From Clostridia bacterium (lineage in GTDB: Bacteria; Bacillota; Clostridia; Christensenellales; Aristaeellaceae), in NCBI GenBank assembly GCA_017937505.1, contig JAGBDL010000168.1:1-51442 (forward strand): a stretch of DNA of 51,442 nucleotides. The letters are read 5' to 3'. Below the pieces are notes generated by a model that was given only the letters and a program-made list of their open reading frames with translations, did not search any database and was not told the DNA's origin. This document shows, in pieces, positions 1-7,880 of the stretch (positions are counted from its first letter, which is position 1; each line of letters starts with the position of its first letter). The position numbers and the translations under genes were made by a program.

Positions 1-555
1 CCTACCGCCGCCCGGCTGCGCCGTCACCAGCAGCGAATCGAGCGTCTGCGTCAGGCACAGCGCATGCACCCTGCCCCGCCCGATCGCCGCGCTGTACACC
101 GGCCCCGGCATGGACAGGCAGCCCTGCGCCTCCAGCGTGCGCGCGGAGATCAGGTGGACGCAGCCGCTCTCCCCGCCCGCGATGGCCAGCGTATCGTCCT
201 CAAGCGCCATCTGCCGGGGCGCACAGCCCACGCGGCTGACGATCAGCGGCTGGCCGCTGCGCACGTCGAGCATCATCACGCTGTCCGCGTCTTCACACAG
301 CGCAAACAGATGCGTCCCATCCTGAGACAGGCGCAGATTGTACACGCCCGGCCCGCCGGGATACACCGCCTGCGGCATCAGCGTCCGCCGGTCAAGCCGG
401 AAGATCTCCCGCCCGCCCCCGCACGCGCACAGCAGATGCTCCTTCGCCGCACACAGCGCGCCCGCGCCCTCGAGCGCCGTCTGCCGCCTGATGTCGCCCG
501 ATAACGCACACACGCAGATTCCGCCGCCGGTGGATACAAACAGCTCCCGTTCCAT
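1..555 (-). CDS. YVTN/lactonase-like beta-propeller protein (C-terminal part outside window)
   Basis: This minus-strand frame stays open to the window edge, so the gene is cut off at its 3' end. About 185 residues are visible. They read as repeated beta-propeller blades, each alternating a short hydrophobic strand with small residues and ending in phrases such as LRLSQDGTHLFALCED and VMMLDVRSGQPLIVSR, which is the style of 40-residue YVTN or lactonase-like propellers. No signal peptide is seen. I prefer the ATG at 555 because AAAGGG lies 11 bases upstream; an in-frame ATG at 588 has no ribosome binding site. Substrate and role are unknown. It is divergent from the small TSCPD gene. Family level is moderately sure; function cannot be inferred. 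Confidence 0.6.
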   Translation of the reverse strand, partial: MERELFVSTGGGICVCALSGDIRRQTALEGAGALCAAKEHLLCACGGGREIFRLDRRTLMPQAVYPGGPGVYNLRLSQDGTHLFALCEDADSVMMLDVRSGQPLIVSRVGCAPRQMALEDDTLAIAGGESGCVHLISARTLEAQGCLSMPGPVYSAAIGRGRVHALCLTQTLDSLLVTAQPGGGR

Positions 556-703
556 CGCCGCACACGCCCTTTCTCCCGCCTTCTGCATGGTATGCGTCCG
601 ATCCGGCGCGCGTCACGGCGAAGAAATTGCCCACCCGGCAGGAAAAGTGCGAATCGTGTCGAATTATCCCCTGCATCACAATCAGCTCAGGAGGCATCAT
701 CGC

Positions 704-955
704 ATGAATACATACACGACCCGCGGCACCTGCAGCCGCGCCATCGAATATGAAGTGACCGACGGCGTCATCACCGAATGCCGCTTTGTCGGCGGCTGCA
801 TGGGCAATACCCAGGGCGTCGCCGCGCTGGTCAAGGGCATGAAGGTTGAGGAGGCCATCAGCCGTCTCAAGGGCATTCAGTGCGGCATGCGCGGCACGTC
901 CTGCCCGGATCAGCTCGCCCGCGCGCTGGAGCAGTACCAGGCCGGGAATGCGTAA
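704..955 (+). CDS. TSCPD domain-containing small protein (TIGR03905 type)
   Basis: The protein has 83 residues and a perfect AGGAGG ten bases before the ATG. It carries the features of the small stand-alone TSCPD family: an N-terminal strand with TRGTCSRAIEYEV, a central VGGCMGNTQGV with a conserved Cys, and a C-terminal CGMRGTSCPDQLARAL holding the name-giving TSCPD residues. The same domain occurs at the C-terminus of some class II ribonucleotide reductases, where it is thought to bind a metal through its cysteines. The stand-alone protein has no firmly known role. It forms a monocistronic unit closed by a strong terminator at 975-1010. The length is normal for the family. Confidence 0.9.
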   Translation: MNTYTTRGTCSRAIEYEVTDGVITECRFVGGCMGNTQGVAALVKGMKVEEAISRLKGIQCGMRGTSCPDQLARALEQYQAGNA

Positions 956-974
956 GCTTTTGCTGCACGCAAGT

Positions 975-1010
975 AAAAAGCACGGAGTGCGCCGCATTCC
1001 GTGCTTTTTT
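975..1010 (+). terminator. Rho-independent terminator after the TSCPD gene
   Basis: GCACGGA (980-986) pairs with TCCGTGC (998-1004). The stem is flanked by AAAAA on the left and a run of six T on the right, so it could also act in the opposite direction. It starts 20 bases after the stop codon. Confidence 0.88.
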
Positions 1011-1105
1011 ATTCCCGCATAAAGCCATGTTTCCGGCATCGCAGCGGTTACCTTCTGCTCCGCTGCGATTCCTGCCGATTGGTCGCTTCGCGTATGAGGA
1101 GAACG

Positions 1106-1170
1106 TTAGGGCTGCCGCCCTAAGACCTGCTTGGGGATTTCATCCCCAAACCCCTTCTTCGCTTCGCGCG
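1106..1170 (+). repeat. Dispersed multi-hairpin intergenic repeat, copy 1
   Basis: The copy starts with a stem TTAGGGC-tgcc-GCCCTAA (1106-1123), then a second stem TTGGGGAT-ttc-ATCCCCAA (1131-1149), and ends with the conserved tail CTTCTTCGCTTCGCGCG. The same order of elements appears near 7.7 kb and twice near 46.2 kb. It sits between the TSCPD terminator and the end of the hexapeptide-repeat gene. No reading frame is convincing here. Confidence 0.85.
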
Positions 1171-1190
1171 TATGATTCGGAGCTTTGAAA

Positions 1191-1856
1191 TCAGTCGTGC
1201 TTTTTGAACACGCCGCGCTCGCCCTTGACGATGCAGCGCTCGGGCACCACGCCGCGCACGCAGGAGAGCGGATAGACCTGGCTGTCCCTGCCGATGACCG
1301 TGCCCGGATTGAGCACGCTGTTGCAGCCGATCTCCGCACGGTCGCCCAGCATCGCGCCGAACTTCTTGACGCCGGTCTCGTAATTCTCCTCGCCATGGAC
1401 GACGACGAGCTTCTTGTCGCCCTTCACGTTGCTGGTGATCGCGCCCGCGCCCATATGCGCCAGATGGCCCAAGATTGAATCGCCGACGTAGTTGTAGTGC
1501 GGCACCTGCACGCCGTCAAAGAGAATGCAGTTCTTCAGCTCCGTGGAGTTGCCCACCACGCAGCCGTCGCCCACCAGAATGCTGCCGCGCAGGAACGCGC
1601 CCGGGCGCACCTCCGTGTTTTCGCCGATGATGCAGGGGCCTGTGATCGAAGCCGTCGGCGCGATGGCCGCGCTTTTGGCGATCCACACATCCTCCCGGGG
1701 ATGGTCGTACGTCTCCGGGTCAAGCGTCTGGCCGATGGCCAGCACGGTCGCCTTGATTTTACCCAGCGCCTCCCACGGATAAACGCAGGCGCCGAGCATC
1801 TCCGAAGCGCGGGTGTGCGTCAGATCGTAGAGATCGCGTACCTTGATTGCATCCAT
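1191..1856 (-). CDS. Left-handed beta-helix (hexapeptide-repeat) protein related to the GlmU acyltransferase domain
   Basis: The protein has 221 residues. After about 60 N-terminal residues, hexapeptide repeats of the [LIV]-G-x4 type run to the C-terminus, for example PTASITGPCIIGENTEVRPG and RAEIGCNSVLNPGTVIG. This is the left-handed beta-helix fold of the GlmU C-terminal domain and other acyl or sugar-nucleotide transferases. The GlmU N-terminal nucleotidyltransferase signature (GxGTRM) is absent, so this is not a full GlmU. Such proteins are often annotated as UDP-GlcNAc pyrophosphorylase, which the sequence does not support. The start has GAGGAGGAG that overlaps the end of glmM, 12 bases upstream. 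Coupling to glmM suggests a role in amino-sugar nucleotide or envelope precursor metabolism, which is inference. Confidence 0.8.
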   Translation of the reverse strand: MDAIKVRDLYDLTHTRASEMLGACVYPWEALGKIKATVLAIGQTLDPETYDHPREDVWIAKSAAIAPTASITGPCIIGENTEVRPGAFLRGSILVGDGCVVGNSTELKNCILFDGVQVPHYNYVGDSILGHLAHMGAGAITSNVKGDKKLVVVHGEENYETGVKKFGAMLGDRAEIGCNSVLNPGTVIGRDSQVYPLSCVRGVVPERCIVKGERGVFKKHD

Positions 1857-1868
1857 CGCTGCTCCTCC

Positions 1869-3227
1869 TCAGGCCAGGCCCTCGGCCTTGATCACGTCGA
1901 TGATTTCATTGACATACATCTCCGCGTCGCGCTGCTCCTTCGCCTCGGTCATCACGCGGATGACCGGCTCCGTGCCGCTCTCGCGCACCAGCACGCGGCC
2001 GTCGATCTTTTCGCTGACCGCCTTGATAGCCTCCTGCACGCGCGCGTTGTCGCGCACAGCCTTCTTGTCGGCCACGCGGACGTTTTTGAGCACCTGCGGA
2101 TAGCTGACCACCGGCGCGCACAGGCGGGACAGGGTCTGCTTGTTGTCCAGCATGGCTTCCATCAGCTCGATGGAGGTCAGGATGCCGTCGCCGGTCGTGG
2201 CGTACTTGCTCAGGATGATGTGGCCGGACTGCTCGCCGCCCACGCAGTAGCCGTTCTGCACCATGTTCTCGTAGACAAAGCGGTCGCCCACCTTGGTCTT
2301 CTCGTACTCGATGCCCTCCTCGTCGAGCGCCTTGTACAGCCCGATGTTGGACATGATCGTGGTGACCACCTTGTTGCCCGGCAGGCGGCCTTCCTTCTTG
2401 AGCTGCCTGGCGAAGATGTAGATGATCTTGTCGCCGTCCACCACGTTGCCCTGCTCGTCAACCGCCAGGCAGCGGTCCGCGTCGCCGTCGTAGGCAAAGC
2501 CCACGTCCAGGTGGTTTTCCAGCACGAACCGGCGCAGGCCGTCGATGTGCGTGGAGCCCGCGTTGCGGTTGATGTTCAGGCCGTCCGGCTCCGCGTTGAT
2601 GACGTAGGTCTTTGCGCCCAGCGCTTCAAACACGGTGCGCGCAAGGTTCCAGGCGCTGCCGTTCGCACAGTCCAGACCCACGCGCATGTTCTTATAGGAA
2701 TGGGAGGCCAGCGAGATCAGGTAGCCGACGTAGCGGTTGCGGCCGGAGACGAAATCGACGATCTCGCCCAGCGCGTCGCCCGTGGCCGGCGGCACATCGT
2801 CCTCCAGCCCAAGGGCGGCATAGTCGCCGTCAAGGTACGCCTCGATCGCCGCCGTGGTCTCGTCGTCCATCTTCTCGCCGCGGCCGTTGATGAGCTTGAT
2901 GCCGTTGTCGCTGAAGGGATTGTGGGACGCGGAGATCATCACGCCGCAGTCAAAGCTGTCCACGCGCGTGACGTAGGCGACGCTCGGGGTCGTGGTGACG
3001 TGGAGCATGTACGCATCCGCGCCGGTGGAGGTCAGGCCCGCGACGATCGCATATTCAAACATGTAGCTGGAGCGGCGGGTGTCCTTGCCGATCACCACGC
3101 GCGCCTTTCTGCCCTTGCGTGCGCCGTAATACCAGCCGATGAACTTGCCGATTTTATATGCATGCTCGCTGGTCAGGTTCACATTGGCCTCACCGCGAAA
3201 ACCATCCGTACCGAAGTATTTTCCCAT
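1869..3227 (-). CDS. glmM: Phosphoglucosamine mutase
   Basis: This cytoplasmic enzyme converts glucosamine-6-phosphate to glucosamine-1-phosphate for UDP-GlcNAc and peptidoglycan synthesis. The 452-residue length is normal. Visible motifs are the N-terminal FGTDGFRGEAN, the catalytic phosphoserine in ISASHNP (S101), the Mg2+-binding loop DGDADR at 247-252 and the phosphate-binding RESGTEPVIR near the C-terminus, which together separate GlmM from most other phosphohexomutases. The ATG at 3227 has AAAGGATG upstream. The next gene starts 12 bases after the stop and probably depends on coupled translation. No promoter was identified with certainty in the roughly 140-base gap to the upstream dehydrogenase gene. 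Confidence 0.96.
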   Translation of the reverse strand: MGKYFGTDGFRGEANVNLTSEHAYKIGKFIGWYYGARKGRKARVVIGKDTRRSSYMFEYAIVAGLTSTGADAYMLHVTTTPSVAYVTRVDSFDCGVMISASHNPFSDNGIKLINGRGEKMDDETTAAIEAYLDGDYAALGLEDDVPPATGDALGEIVDFVSGRNRYVGYLISLASHSYKNMRVGLDCANGSAWNLARTVFEALGAKTYVINAEPDGLNINRNAGSTHIDGLRRFVLENHLDVGFAYDGDADRCLAVDEQGNVVDGDKIIYIFARQLKKEGRLPGNKVVTTIMSNIGLYKALDEEGIEYEKTKVGDRFVYENMVQNGYCVGGEQSGHIILSKYATTGDGILTSIELMEAMLDNKQTLSRLCAPVVSYPQVLKNVRVADKKAVRDNARVQEAIKAVSEKIDGRVLVRESGTEPVIRVMTEAKEQRDAEMYVNEIIDVIKAEGLA

Positions 3228-3370
3228 GCTGTCATCATCCTTTCAGGCAAGGCGTCCGGAATATAAAACACTACAAATGCCATTATGCGCCTTTTCTTTC
3301 CATCTGTCAAGCGACACAATGCACGGATGCTCCCCGGTCAGGATATCAGTTTTTGGCAAAATTATTCGTC

Positions 3371-4375
3371 TCACATGGCAAGCACGCGCTGCCAGACCTC
3401 CTCGATCACCGGAATGCCCTGTGCCTTGTTTTCCCGGATGCGCGCAAGCTCCATCTCGCCCGGGTAGAAGACCTCGCCGCCCTCCTGCGCCGGAACGGAG
3501 GCCTTCACGTCCGCGAGGATGGCGTCGACGATCCCGTCCGTCTCGCCGCTGGCATTGAACTTGCCCGGATCGATGGCGATCATGATCTGGGAAAGGCCGA
3601 TCTCATCGCCGAACGTGCCGATTTTCGCCACCGAGTTGCCGTTGGTCAGCACGGTCGCGATCAGGTCGAGCACGATGGACAGCCCGCTGCCCTTCCAGTA
3701 GCCCATCGGCAGCACACGCCAGGTCTTCTCGATCTCGGCGGGATCGGTCGTCAGCTCGCCCGCCTCGTTGTAGCCGCCGGGCACGGGCAGCTGCACGCCG
3801 CGCAGGCGGCAGTCCTCGATCTTGCCGTAGCTGAACTGGCTCACCGCGCAGTCGATCACCACGTGCTCACCGTTTGAACGCGGCACGGCCATGACCAGCG
3901 GGTTGTTGCCGATCTTGCGGTCCTTGCCGCCCCAGGCGGGCATGTTGGGCATGGTGTTGGACCAGCAGATGCCGATGCAGCCCAGATCCGCCGCCAGCCA
4001 GCCATACGTGCCGCCGCGCATCCAGTGGTTGTTGTTGCCCAGCGCCACCACGCCCACGCCGTATTCCTTCGCCAGTGCGCACGCGCGCTCCATGGCGCGC
4101 CAGGCGTTCAGCGGGCCGAAGCCGCGATGGCCGTCCCAACGCTCGATCGCGCCCATGCGCATCACGCACTCCGCGCGGGCGTTCGGATCGATTTCCCCCT
4201 TGTCCAGGTATTCCACCACCCTCGGGAAGCGATTCAGGCCATGGCTGTATACGCCGGCCAGGCTGTTCTGGGCAAAGATTTCGGCAGCACTGCGCGCGTC
4301 CTCGGCGCTGAATCCGCGGCTCTCCAGCACGCGGGCAAACTGACGCTTCATCTCTTCATAGGCGATACGTTTCAT
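3371..4375 (-). CDS. dlgD: Ldh2-family NAD(P)H oxidoreductase, 2,3-diketo-L-gulonate reductase type (YiaK/DlgD-like)
   Basis: The 334-residue protein belongs to the malate/L-lactate dehydrogenase (Ldh2) family. It closely follows the E. coli YiaK pattern: GVYSHGLNRFPR near residue 42, NNNHWMRGGTYGW, IGICWSNTMPNMPAWGG and LPMGYWKGSGLSIVLD. In E. coli this enzyme reduces 2,3-diketo-L-gulonate in L-ascorbate/L-xylulose-type catabolism; the exact substrate here is inferred. The start at 4375 is chosen over an upstream ATG at 4405 because GAGGAG lies nine bases before it. Transcription should begin at the promoter at 4444-4471 and be repressed through the palindrome at 4425-4438 by the adjacent LacI-family regulator, by CcpA, or by both. 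No transporter or further pathway gene is in the same unit. Confidence 0.85.
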   Translation of the reverse strand: MKRIAYEEMKRQFARVLESRGFSAEDARSAAEIFAQNSLAGVYSHGLNRFPRVVEYLDKGEIDPNARAECVMRMGAIERWDGHRGFGPLNAWRAMERACALAKEYGVGVVALGNNNHWMRGGTYGWLAADLGCIGICWSNTMPNMPAWGGKDRKIGNNPLVMAVPRSNGEHVVIDCAVSQFSYGKIEDCRLRGVQLPVPGGYNEAGELTTDPAEIEKTWRVLPMGYWKGSGLSIVLDLIATVLTNGNSVAKIGTFGDEIGLSQIMIAIDPGKFNASGETDGIVDAILADVKASVPAQEGGEVFYPGEMELARIRENKAQGIPVIEEVWQRVLAM

Positions 4376-4424
4376 ACGGACATTCTCCTCTTTTCCGGCA
4401 GTCACAGGATGGAAAGTTTTGTAT

Positions 4425-4438
4425 TGTAAGCGCTTACA
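4425..4438. promoter_or_regulatory. LacI/CcpA-type operator palindrome in front of dlgD
   Basis: TGTAAGCGCTTACA is a perfect 14-bp palindrome with the central CG typical of LacI-family operators. It also fits the catabolite-responsive element consensus TGNAANCGNNNNCA, so sequence alone cannot say whether the neighbouring LacI-type protein or CcpA binds. It lies immediately downstream of the -10 box and covers the expected transcription start, a position that would block initiation. Confidence 0.85.
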
Positions 4439-4443
4439 GAATC

Positions 4444-4471
4444 ATTATATTCTTCTTTCGAAAAAAGTCAA
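4444..4471 (-). promoter_or_regulatory. Sigma-A promoter of dlgD
   Basis: On the minus strand, TTGACT (4471-4466) and a perfect TATAAT (4449-4444) are separated by 16 bases. The -35 box begins directly at the base of the lacI terminator hairpin, and the operator palindrome follows the -10 box. Confidence 0.85.
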
Positions 4472-4511
4472 GGCACAGATGCAGAAAGCGTTTACATTCT
4501 GCACCTGTGCC
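4472..4511 (-). terminator. Terminator of the lacI-type gene, with a second operator-like site in its loop
   Basis: Arms 4472-4486 and 4497-4511 pair over 15 positions with one mismatch (A4479/C4504). On the minus strand the stem is followed by TTGACTTTTTT, an imperfect U-tract that also contains the -35 box of dlgD. The loop region (4483-4496) reads TGTAAACGCTTTCT on the minus strand, one base short of the cre/LacI-type consensus. Confidence 0.7.
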
Positions 4512-4533
4512 AAAATATGCTATTCTCTTTTGA

Positions 4534-5520
4534 TCAGGTTGTCCATCCCTGTGCCAGTTCCGGCTTGAATACCTCCACGATGCCGCCCGGCTCGCCGTCC
4601 ATCATGCGCTCCAGCAGCTGCACGCACATGAGCGCCACCTGCTCCGGCTTGTTGTCGATGCTCGTCAGCCTCGGCTCACACATGCTGGCGAAGATGGAAT
4701 TGTTGTAGCCGGTGACGGCCACATCCTGCGGGATGCGCACCCCCGCGCTCAGCAGGCCCTTCACCACGCCGACCGCCGTCTCGTCCTCGCCGCAGATGAT
4801 CGCATCGAAGCTGCGGCAGCTGCGCAGCAGCTCCTTGGCCGCATGCCTGCCGCCCTCGATGGAGAACTCCGTCTCGATCACGCGGCCGCGAACCCTGTCG
4901 CCGCAGCGTTCGCACGCCTTGATGAAGCCGTCGCGCTTGGCCAGCGCGCTGGCCGTGTTCAGATCCTTCACATACCACAGATTGCGTTTGCCCAGCGCCG
5001 TCACATGGTCGACAGCCAGCGCCGCGCCGCTCTCGTCGTCCAGCAGCACGCTGCTCGCATTGGGGATGTCCAGCCGGCCGTTGGCCAGCACGACCGGCGC
5101 CTGGCGCAGCAGCGCCTCCACCTCCGGCTCACGGCCGATGCGATTGAAGACCGAGCCGACGAGGATGATGCCGTCCACCTGTTTTTCCGTCACCGCCCGC
5201 AGATAGCGCACCGTGGCCTCCTTGCCGCCGCCCGTATTGCAGAGAATGACCTCGTAGCCGCGATGGCTGAACGCCTGCTCGATGGTGTACGCCTGCTGCG
5301 CGTAGTGCGGCACGCGGATGTCCACCGTCAGGACGGCCACCGTGCGCATGGACTTGCTGACCATACCGCGGGCAATCGCGCTGGGCGTGTAGCCGCTGCG
5401 TGAGAGCACCGCCTCCACCTTTGCGCGGGTTGCGTCGCTGACCGTCCCCTTGTTGTTGATCACGCGGGAAACCGTGGCAATCGACACGCCCGCCTCTTTG
5501 GCAATGTCGTAGATGTTCAT
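4534..5520 (-). CDS. LacI-family transcriptional regulator
   Basis: The protein has 328 residues. The N-terminal LacI helix-turn-helix is textbook: NIYDIAKEAGVSIATVSRV, then the hinge helix region with SGYTPSAIARGM. A periplasmic-binding-protein-like sensor domain follows from about residue 60 and includes VDGIILVGS, DDESGAALAVDHV and the C-terminal DVAVTGYNNS. The ligand is probably a sugar or sugar acid. It is read toward dlgD and lies directly upstream of the dlgD operator, so local repression of dlgD is likely (inference). The start has GAGGAAG upstream, and a promoter is visible at 5564-5592. Length is normal and no residue looks out of place. Confidence 0.93.
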   Translation of the reverse strand: MNIYDIAKEAGVSIATVSRVINNKGTVSDATRAKVEAVLSRSGYTPSAIARGMVSKSMRTVAVLTVDIRVPHYAQQAYTIEQAFSHRGYEVILCNTGGGKEATVRYLRAVTEKQVDGIILVGSVFNRIGREPEVEALLRQAPVVLANGRLDIPNASSVLLDDESGAALAVDHVTALGKRNLWYVKDLNTASALAKRDGFIKACERCGDRVRGRVIETEFSIEGGRHAAKELLRSCRSFDAIICGEDETAVGVVKGLLSAGVRIPQDVAVTGYNNSIFASMCEPRLTSIDNKPEQVALMCVQLLERMMDGEPGGIVEVFKPELAQGWTT

Positions 5521-5563
5521 CGTTCTTCCTCACAAATGCAGTATCAGCATGGCTTCTGCCAAA

Positions 5564-5592
5564 AGGATACCGTCTGCCTGTCAGATTGTCAA
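5564..5592 (-). promoter_or_regulatory. Promoter of the LacI-type regulator gene
   Basis: On the minus strand a perfect TTGACA (5592-5587) is followed after 17 bases by TATCCT (5569-5564), a 4/6 match to the -10 consensus. The ATG is 44 bases further on. A small inverted repeat TGGC-AGAA-GCCA follows the -10 box, but it lacks the central CG of LacI operators. Confidence 0.65.
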
Positions 5593-5668
5593 GCCCATTC
5601 TTTTTCTGTCCTCCGGGCGAAGAAAAGCCCGGAAACGCGCGGAACGCATCTCCGGGACTTCTATGCCT

Positions 5669-6397
5669 TTAATCCAGCAGCGGCTGCACCAGCGCCGGAA
5701 ACGTCGTGTAGTCGTCCACGCACAGAAACGGGATATCGGAGAGATAGACGGACTCGTCGTTGCCGCCCGGGCCGTAATCGTCGCCGATGAAGAGCACGTT
5801 GTCGTGCGCGATCCCCTGCTCCCTGCAGTACAGATCAAGTGCATAGAGCTTGTTGAAGGGCCTTGGCGCCATGTCAAACGAGGAGGAGCCGCCCACGAAC
5901 ACGCAGTACTCCGGGAAGGCCGCGCACACCTCGGCATAGATGCGCCGGCGCTTGGCGCGGTCCGGGTCAAACGCGAGCTTGTCCGCCTGCGCTGCCTTCG
6001 TGCCCAGGATCGGGAACGTCAGGCAGCCGGAGGGATGGTACTCCACATTGTCGCCCGTGAATTGGGTGTAGCCGTACTTTTCACGCAGCGCGGTCACCCT
6101 CGCCTCAATCGATTCACGCTCACCGACGGGCAGCGTCTCGTCGCGCTGCATGTCCAGGCCGCCCGTCGTCGCGTTGTAGGTCGCGTACTGCATCCCGTAA
6201 TTGCCGATGATGTCGATGGGAAAGCGCTCCATCTGACCAAAGATGCGCTGCACCTGTCCCGCCCCCACCATCAGCAGCCTGTACCGTTTCCCGAGCGCCT
6301 CAAGCGTTGCGCGCGTCAGCGGGGAGAGCGGCTGCTTGTGCTGGGTCAGCGTGCCGTCCAGGTCCATAGCGATCACTTGGATTTTTCCTTTGTCCAT
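5669..6397 (-). CDS. HAD-superfamily (type IIB) phosphatase, phosphomannomutase-like
   Basis: The protein has 242 residues. HAD motif I is VIAMDLDGTLTQ near the N-terminus, holding the nucleophile Asp and the Asp two positions later. Motif IV is VLFIGDDYGPGGNDESVY near residue 205. The cap region and spacing resemble eukaryotic-type phosphomannomutase and other HAD-IIB sugar phosphatases. The start at 6397 has GAGAGG at good spacing; a GTG at 6403 would overlap that site. It begins ten bases after the stop of the G1P dehydrogenase, so the two are co-translated. Dephosphorylation of an imported or newly made phospho-polyol or phospho-sugar fits the context, but substrate prediction in this superfamily is weak. 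Confidence 0.82.
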   Translation of the reverse strand: MDKGKIQVIAMDLDGTLTQHKQPLSPLTRATLEALGKRYRLLMVGAGQVQRIFGQMERFPIDIIGNYGMQYATYNATTGGLDMQRDETLPVGERESIEARVTALREKYGYTQFTGDNVEYHPSGCLTFPILGTKAAQADKLAFDPDRAKRRRIYAEVCAAFPEYCVFVGGSSSFDMAPRPFNKLYALDLYCREQGIAHDNVLFIGDDYGPGGNDESVYLSDIPFLCVDDYTTFPALVQPLLD

Positions 6398-6406
6398 GCG
6401 CACCTC

Positions 6407-7678
6407 TCACACGTCCGCTTCGGAGACCAGCAGATCGTAGTACAGCCACAGCACGGTATAGCGATCCTTGAGATCCTTGGCGAATTTGAGCGCGTTATCG
6501 ATCTTCTTTTTGCCGTACAGCTCGTCAAACTGTGCGATGTCCAGACCGATGCTGTTCAGATAGCCCAGCATGGTCTCCGTGGACGGCGCCTCGCTGAGCA
6601 CCGTGCGGATCTCGTCCCACTTCTCCAGATACACCGGGTAGCGATCCTCGTTGTACCAGCCCATTTTGTCCTGCTGCGCGATCACGCCGTCGGCCACCTT
6701 GGTGTAGATCTCGCGGATGTTCCGCTCCCACGCCGCGCGGCTGGGGATGGTGTTGCGCACCGGCCGGTCGATCGCCAGCAGCTGTTCGCGGATGCGCTGG
6801 GCATAGATGCTCGAGTAGACCACGTCCGTGCCGTGCATGAAGTACGGCTCGTTGTTGATGATGCTGACGATCTCAAAGTAGTGGGACAGGTGATGCTCGC
6901 TGCCGGAGGCCGGACGGGAATTGCCCACGAACGCCATCGCCACGCCGACGCCCACGATCGCCTCCATCAGGGATTCGATCGCCTGCGGGTCGCGCGCCTG
7001 CAGCCTTTCGCCCAGATCCTTGGTCTTTTGGAGCATCTCCCAGACCAAATTGTACACGTACGGGCAGAAGTACTCGCCTCGCACCACGACGCTCAGCTTC
7101 CAGTCGTTCAGGCAGGAGAACTTGCCCAGGATGTCGCCGTAGCCCGAGCGGATCATGTCCATCGGCGCGTTCCTGAGCACGTCAATATCGCCGATGATCG
7201 CGTCCGGCACATGCGCGGTGTAGGTCACCTTCATGCCGCCCATGATCATCGCGGCGCTCTTGGAGGCATAGCCGTCCATCGACGGCGCCGTCGCAACGAT
7301 GTCATACGGCAGCTTGGCCTGCCAGGTGACGTACTTGCAGATATCCTGGATGACGCCGGAGCCCACGCCCACGATCAGGTCGGTCTCCTCCGTCAGACAG
7401 GCGCGCAGCTCCTCGCAGGCTTCCTCATTGGGGATGAGCAGGCCGGTGCGCTCGAAGATCTTGACGCCTTCCAGCTTGTCCCCGATCTGCGCCCTGATCA
7501 CATCGCCGCAGGCTGCATAGGTGTTGGTGTCCGCCACCAGCAGCACCTTCCTGTATCCCTCAAGCAGCGGGGCCAGCTTTTTATTCGCGTCCTTGCCGAT
7601 GATGATGTGCTTGATCGCACAGGTATGCGTCATGCCGCATTCGCAAACCCTGCCCTTGAGCAGTTCTTCAAAATCCAT
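6407..7678 (-). CDS. egsA: sn-glycerol-1-phosphate dehydrogenase (EgsA/AraM family)
   Basis: The 423-residue protein belongs to the iron/zinc-dependent alcohol-dehydrogenase-like fold that interconverts dihydroxyacetone phosphate and sn-glycerol-1-phosphate with NAD(P)H. Visible features are the dinucleotide-binding GVGSGVIQD (about 104-112), TAPSMDGYAS, the metal-ligand region GYGDILGK (about 179-186) and the metal-ligand histidines in SGSEHHLSHYFE (about 258). The start at ATG 7678 is preferred because AGGAG sits eight bases upstream; a GTG at 7687 overlaps that site. In Bacillus the enzyme feeds archaeal-type lipid synthesis through PcrB; no pcrB is in this window. Location between an ABC importer and a phosphatase suggests a catabolic or salvage use instead, which is inference. 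Confidence 0.85.
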   Translation of the reverse strand: MDFEELLKGRVCECGMTHTCAIKHIIIGKDANKKLAPLLEGYRKVLLVADTNTYAACGDVIRAQIGDKLEGVKIFERTGLLIPNEEACEELRACLTEETDLIVGVGSGVIQDICKYVTWQAKLPYDIVATAPSMDGYASKSAAMIMGGMKVTYTAHVPDAIIGDIDVLRNAPMDMIRSGYGDILGKFSCLNDWKLSVVVRGEYFCPYVYNLVWEMLQKTKDLGERLQARDPQAIESLMEAIVGVGVAMAFVGNSRPASGSEHHLSHYFEIVSIINNEPYFMHGTDVVYSSIYAQRIREQLLAIDRPVRNTIPSRAAWERNIREIYTKVADGVIAQQDKMGWYNEDRYPVYLEKWDEIRTVLSEAPSTETMLGYLNSIGLDIAQFDELYGKKKIDNALKFAKDLKDRYTVLWLYYDLLVSEADV

Positions 7679-7704
7679 CGCATTCACTCCTTTTTTTCTC
7701 GTGA

Positions 7705-7872
7705 AAACGTCAGGGCTGCCGCCCTGAAACCCGCTTGAGGGATTTCAGTCCGGGGAACTCGCATAGTCGCGCCTTAGGTTGCTCCTTGCGATTCCCGACG
7801 CTTCGCCTGCCTGCTTCCCGCACAGCGGGCGGCAGGCTTCGGTCCCTCAAACTCCCTCCTTCGCTTCGCGCA
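7705..7872 (+). repeat. Dispersed multi-hairpin intergenic repeat, copy 2 (with a long insertion in its second loop)
   Basis: The first stem is TCAGGGC-tgcc-GCCCTGA (7710-7727), the same element as copy 1 with one compensated base pair. The second stem TTGAGGGA ... TCCCTCAA is split by about 90 bases that contain further GC-rich inverted repeats. The copy ends with the shared tail CTTCGCTTCGCGC. It lies inside the transport operon between the binding-protein gene and the dehydrogenase gene. Confidence 0.75.
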
Positions 7873-7880
7873 TGATGAAA

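Noticed and set aside
392..1039. Minus-strand frame of 215 codons opposite the TSCPD gene
   Set aside because: It is antisense to the well-supported TSCPD gene and its terminator and conflicts with the beta-propeller frame.
1191..1856. Full GlmU or glucose-1-phosphate nucleotidyltransferase
   Set aside because: Only the beta-helix part is present; the nucleotidyltransferase signature is missing.
1513..3266. Very long plus-strand frames opposite minus-strand genes (for example over glmM, dxs and recN)
   Set aside because: They mirror the codon structure of well-identified genes on the other strand and give His/Arg/Ala-rich translations typical of antisense frames in GC-rich DNA.
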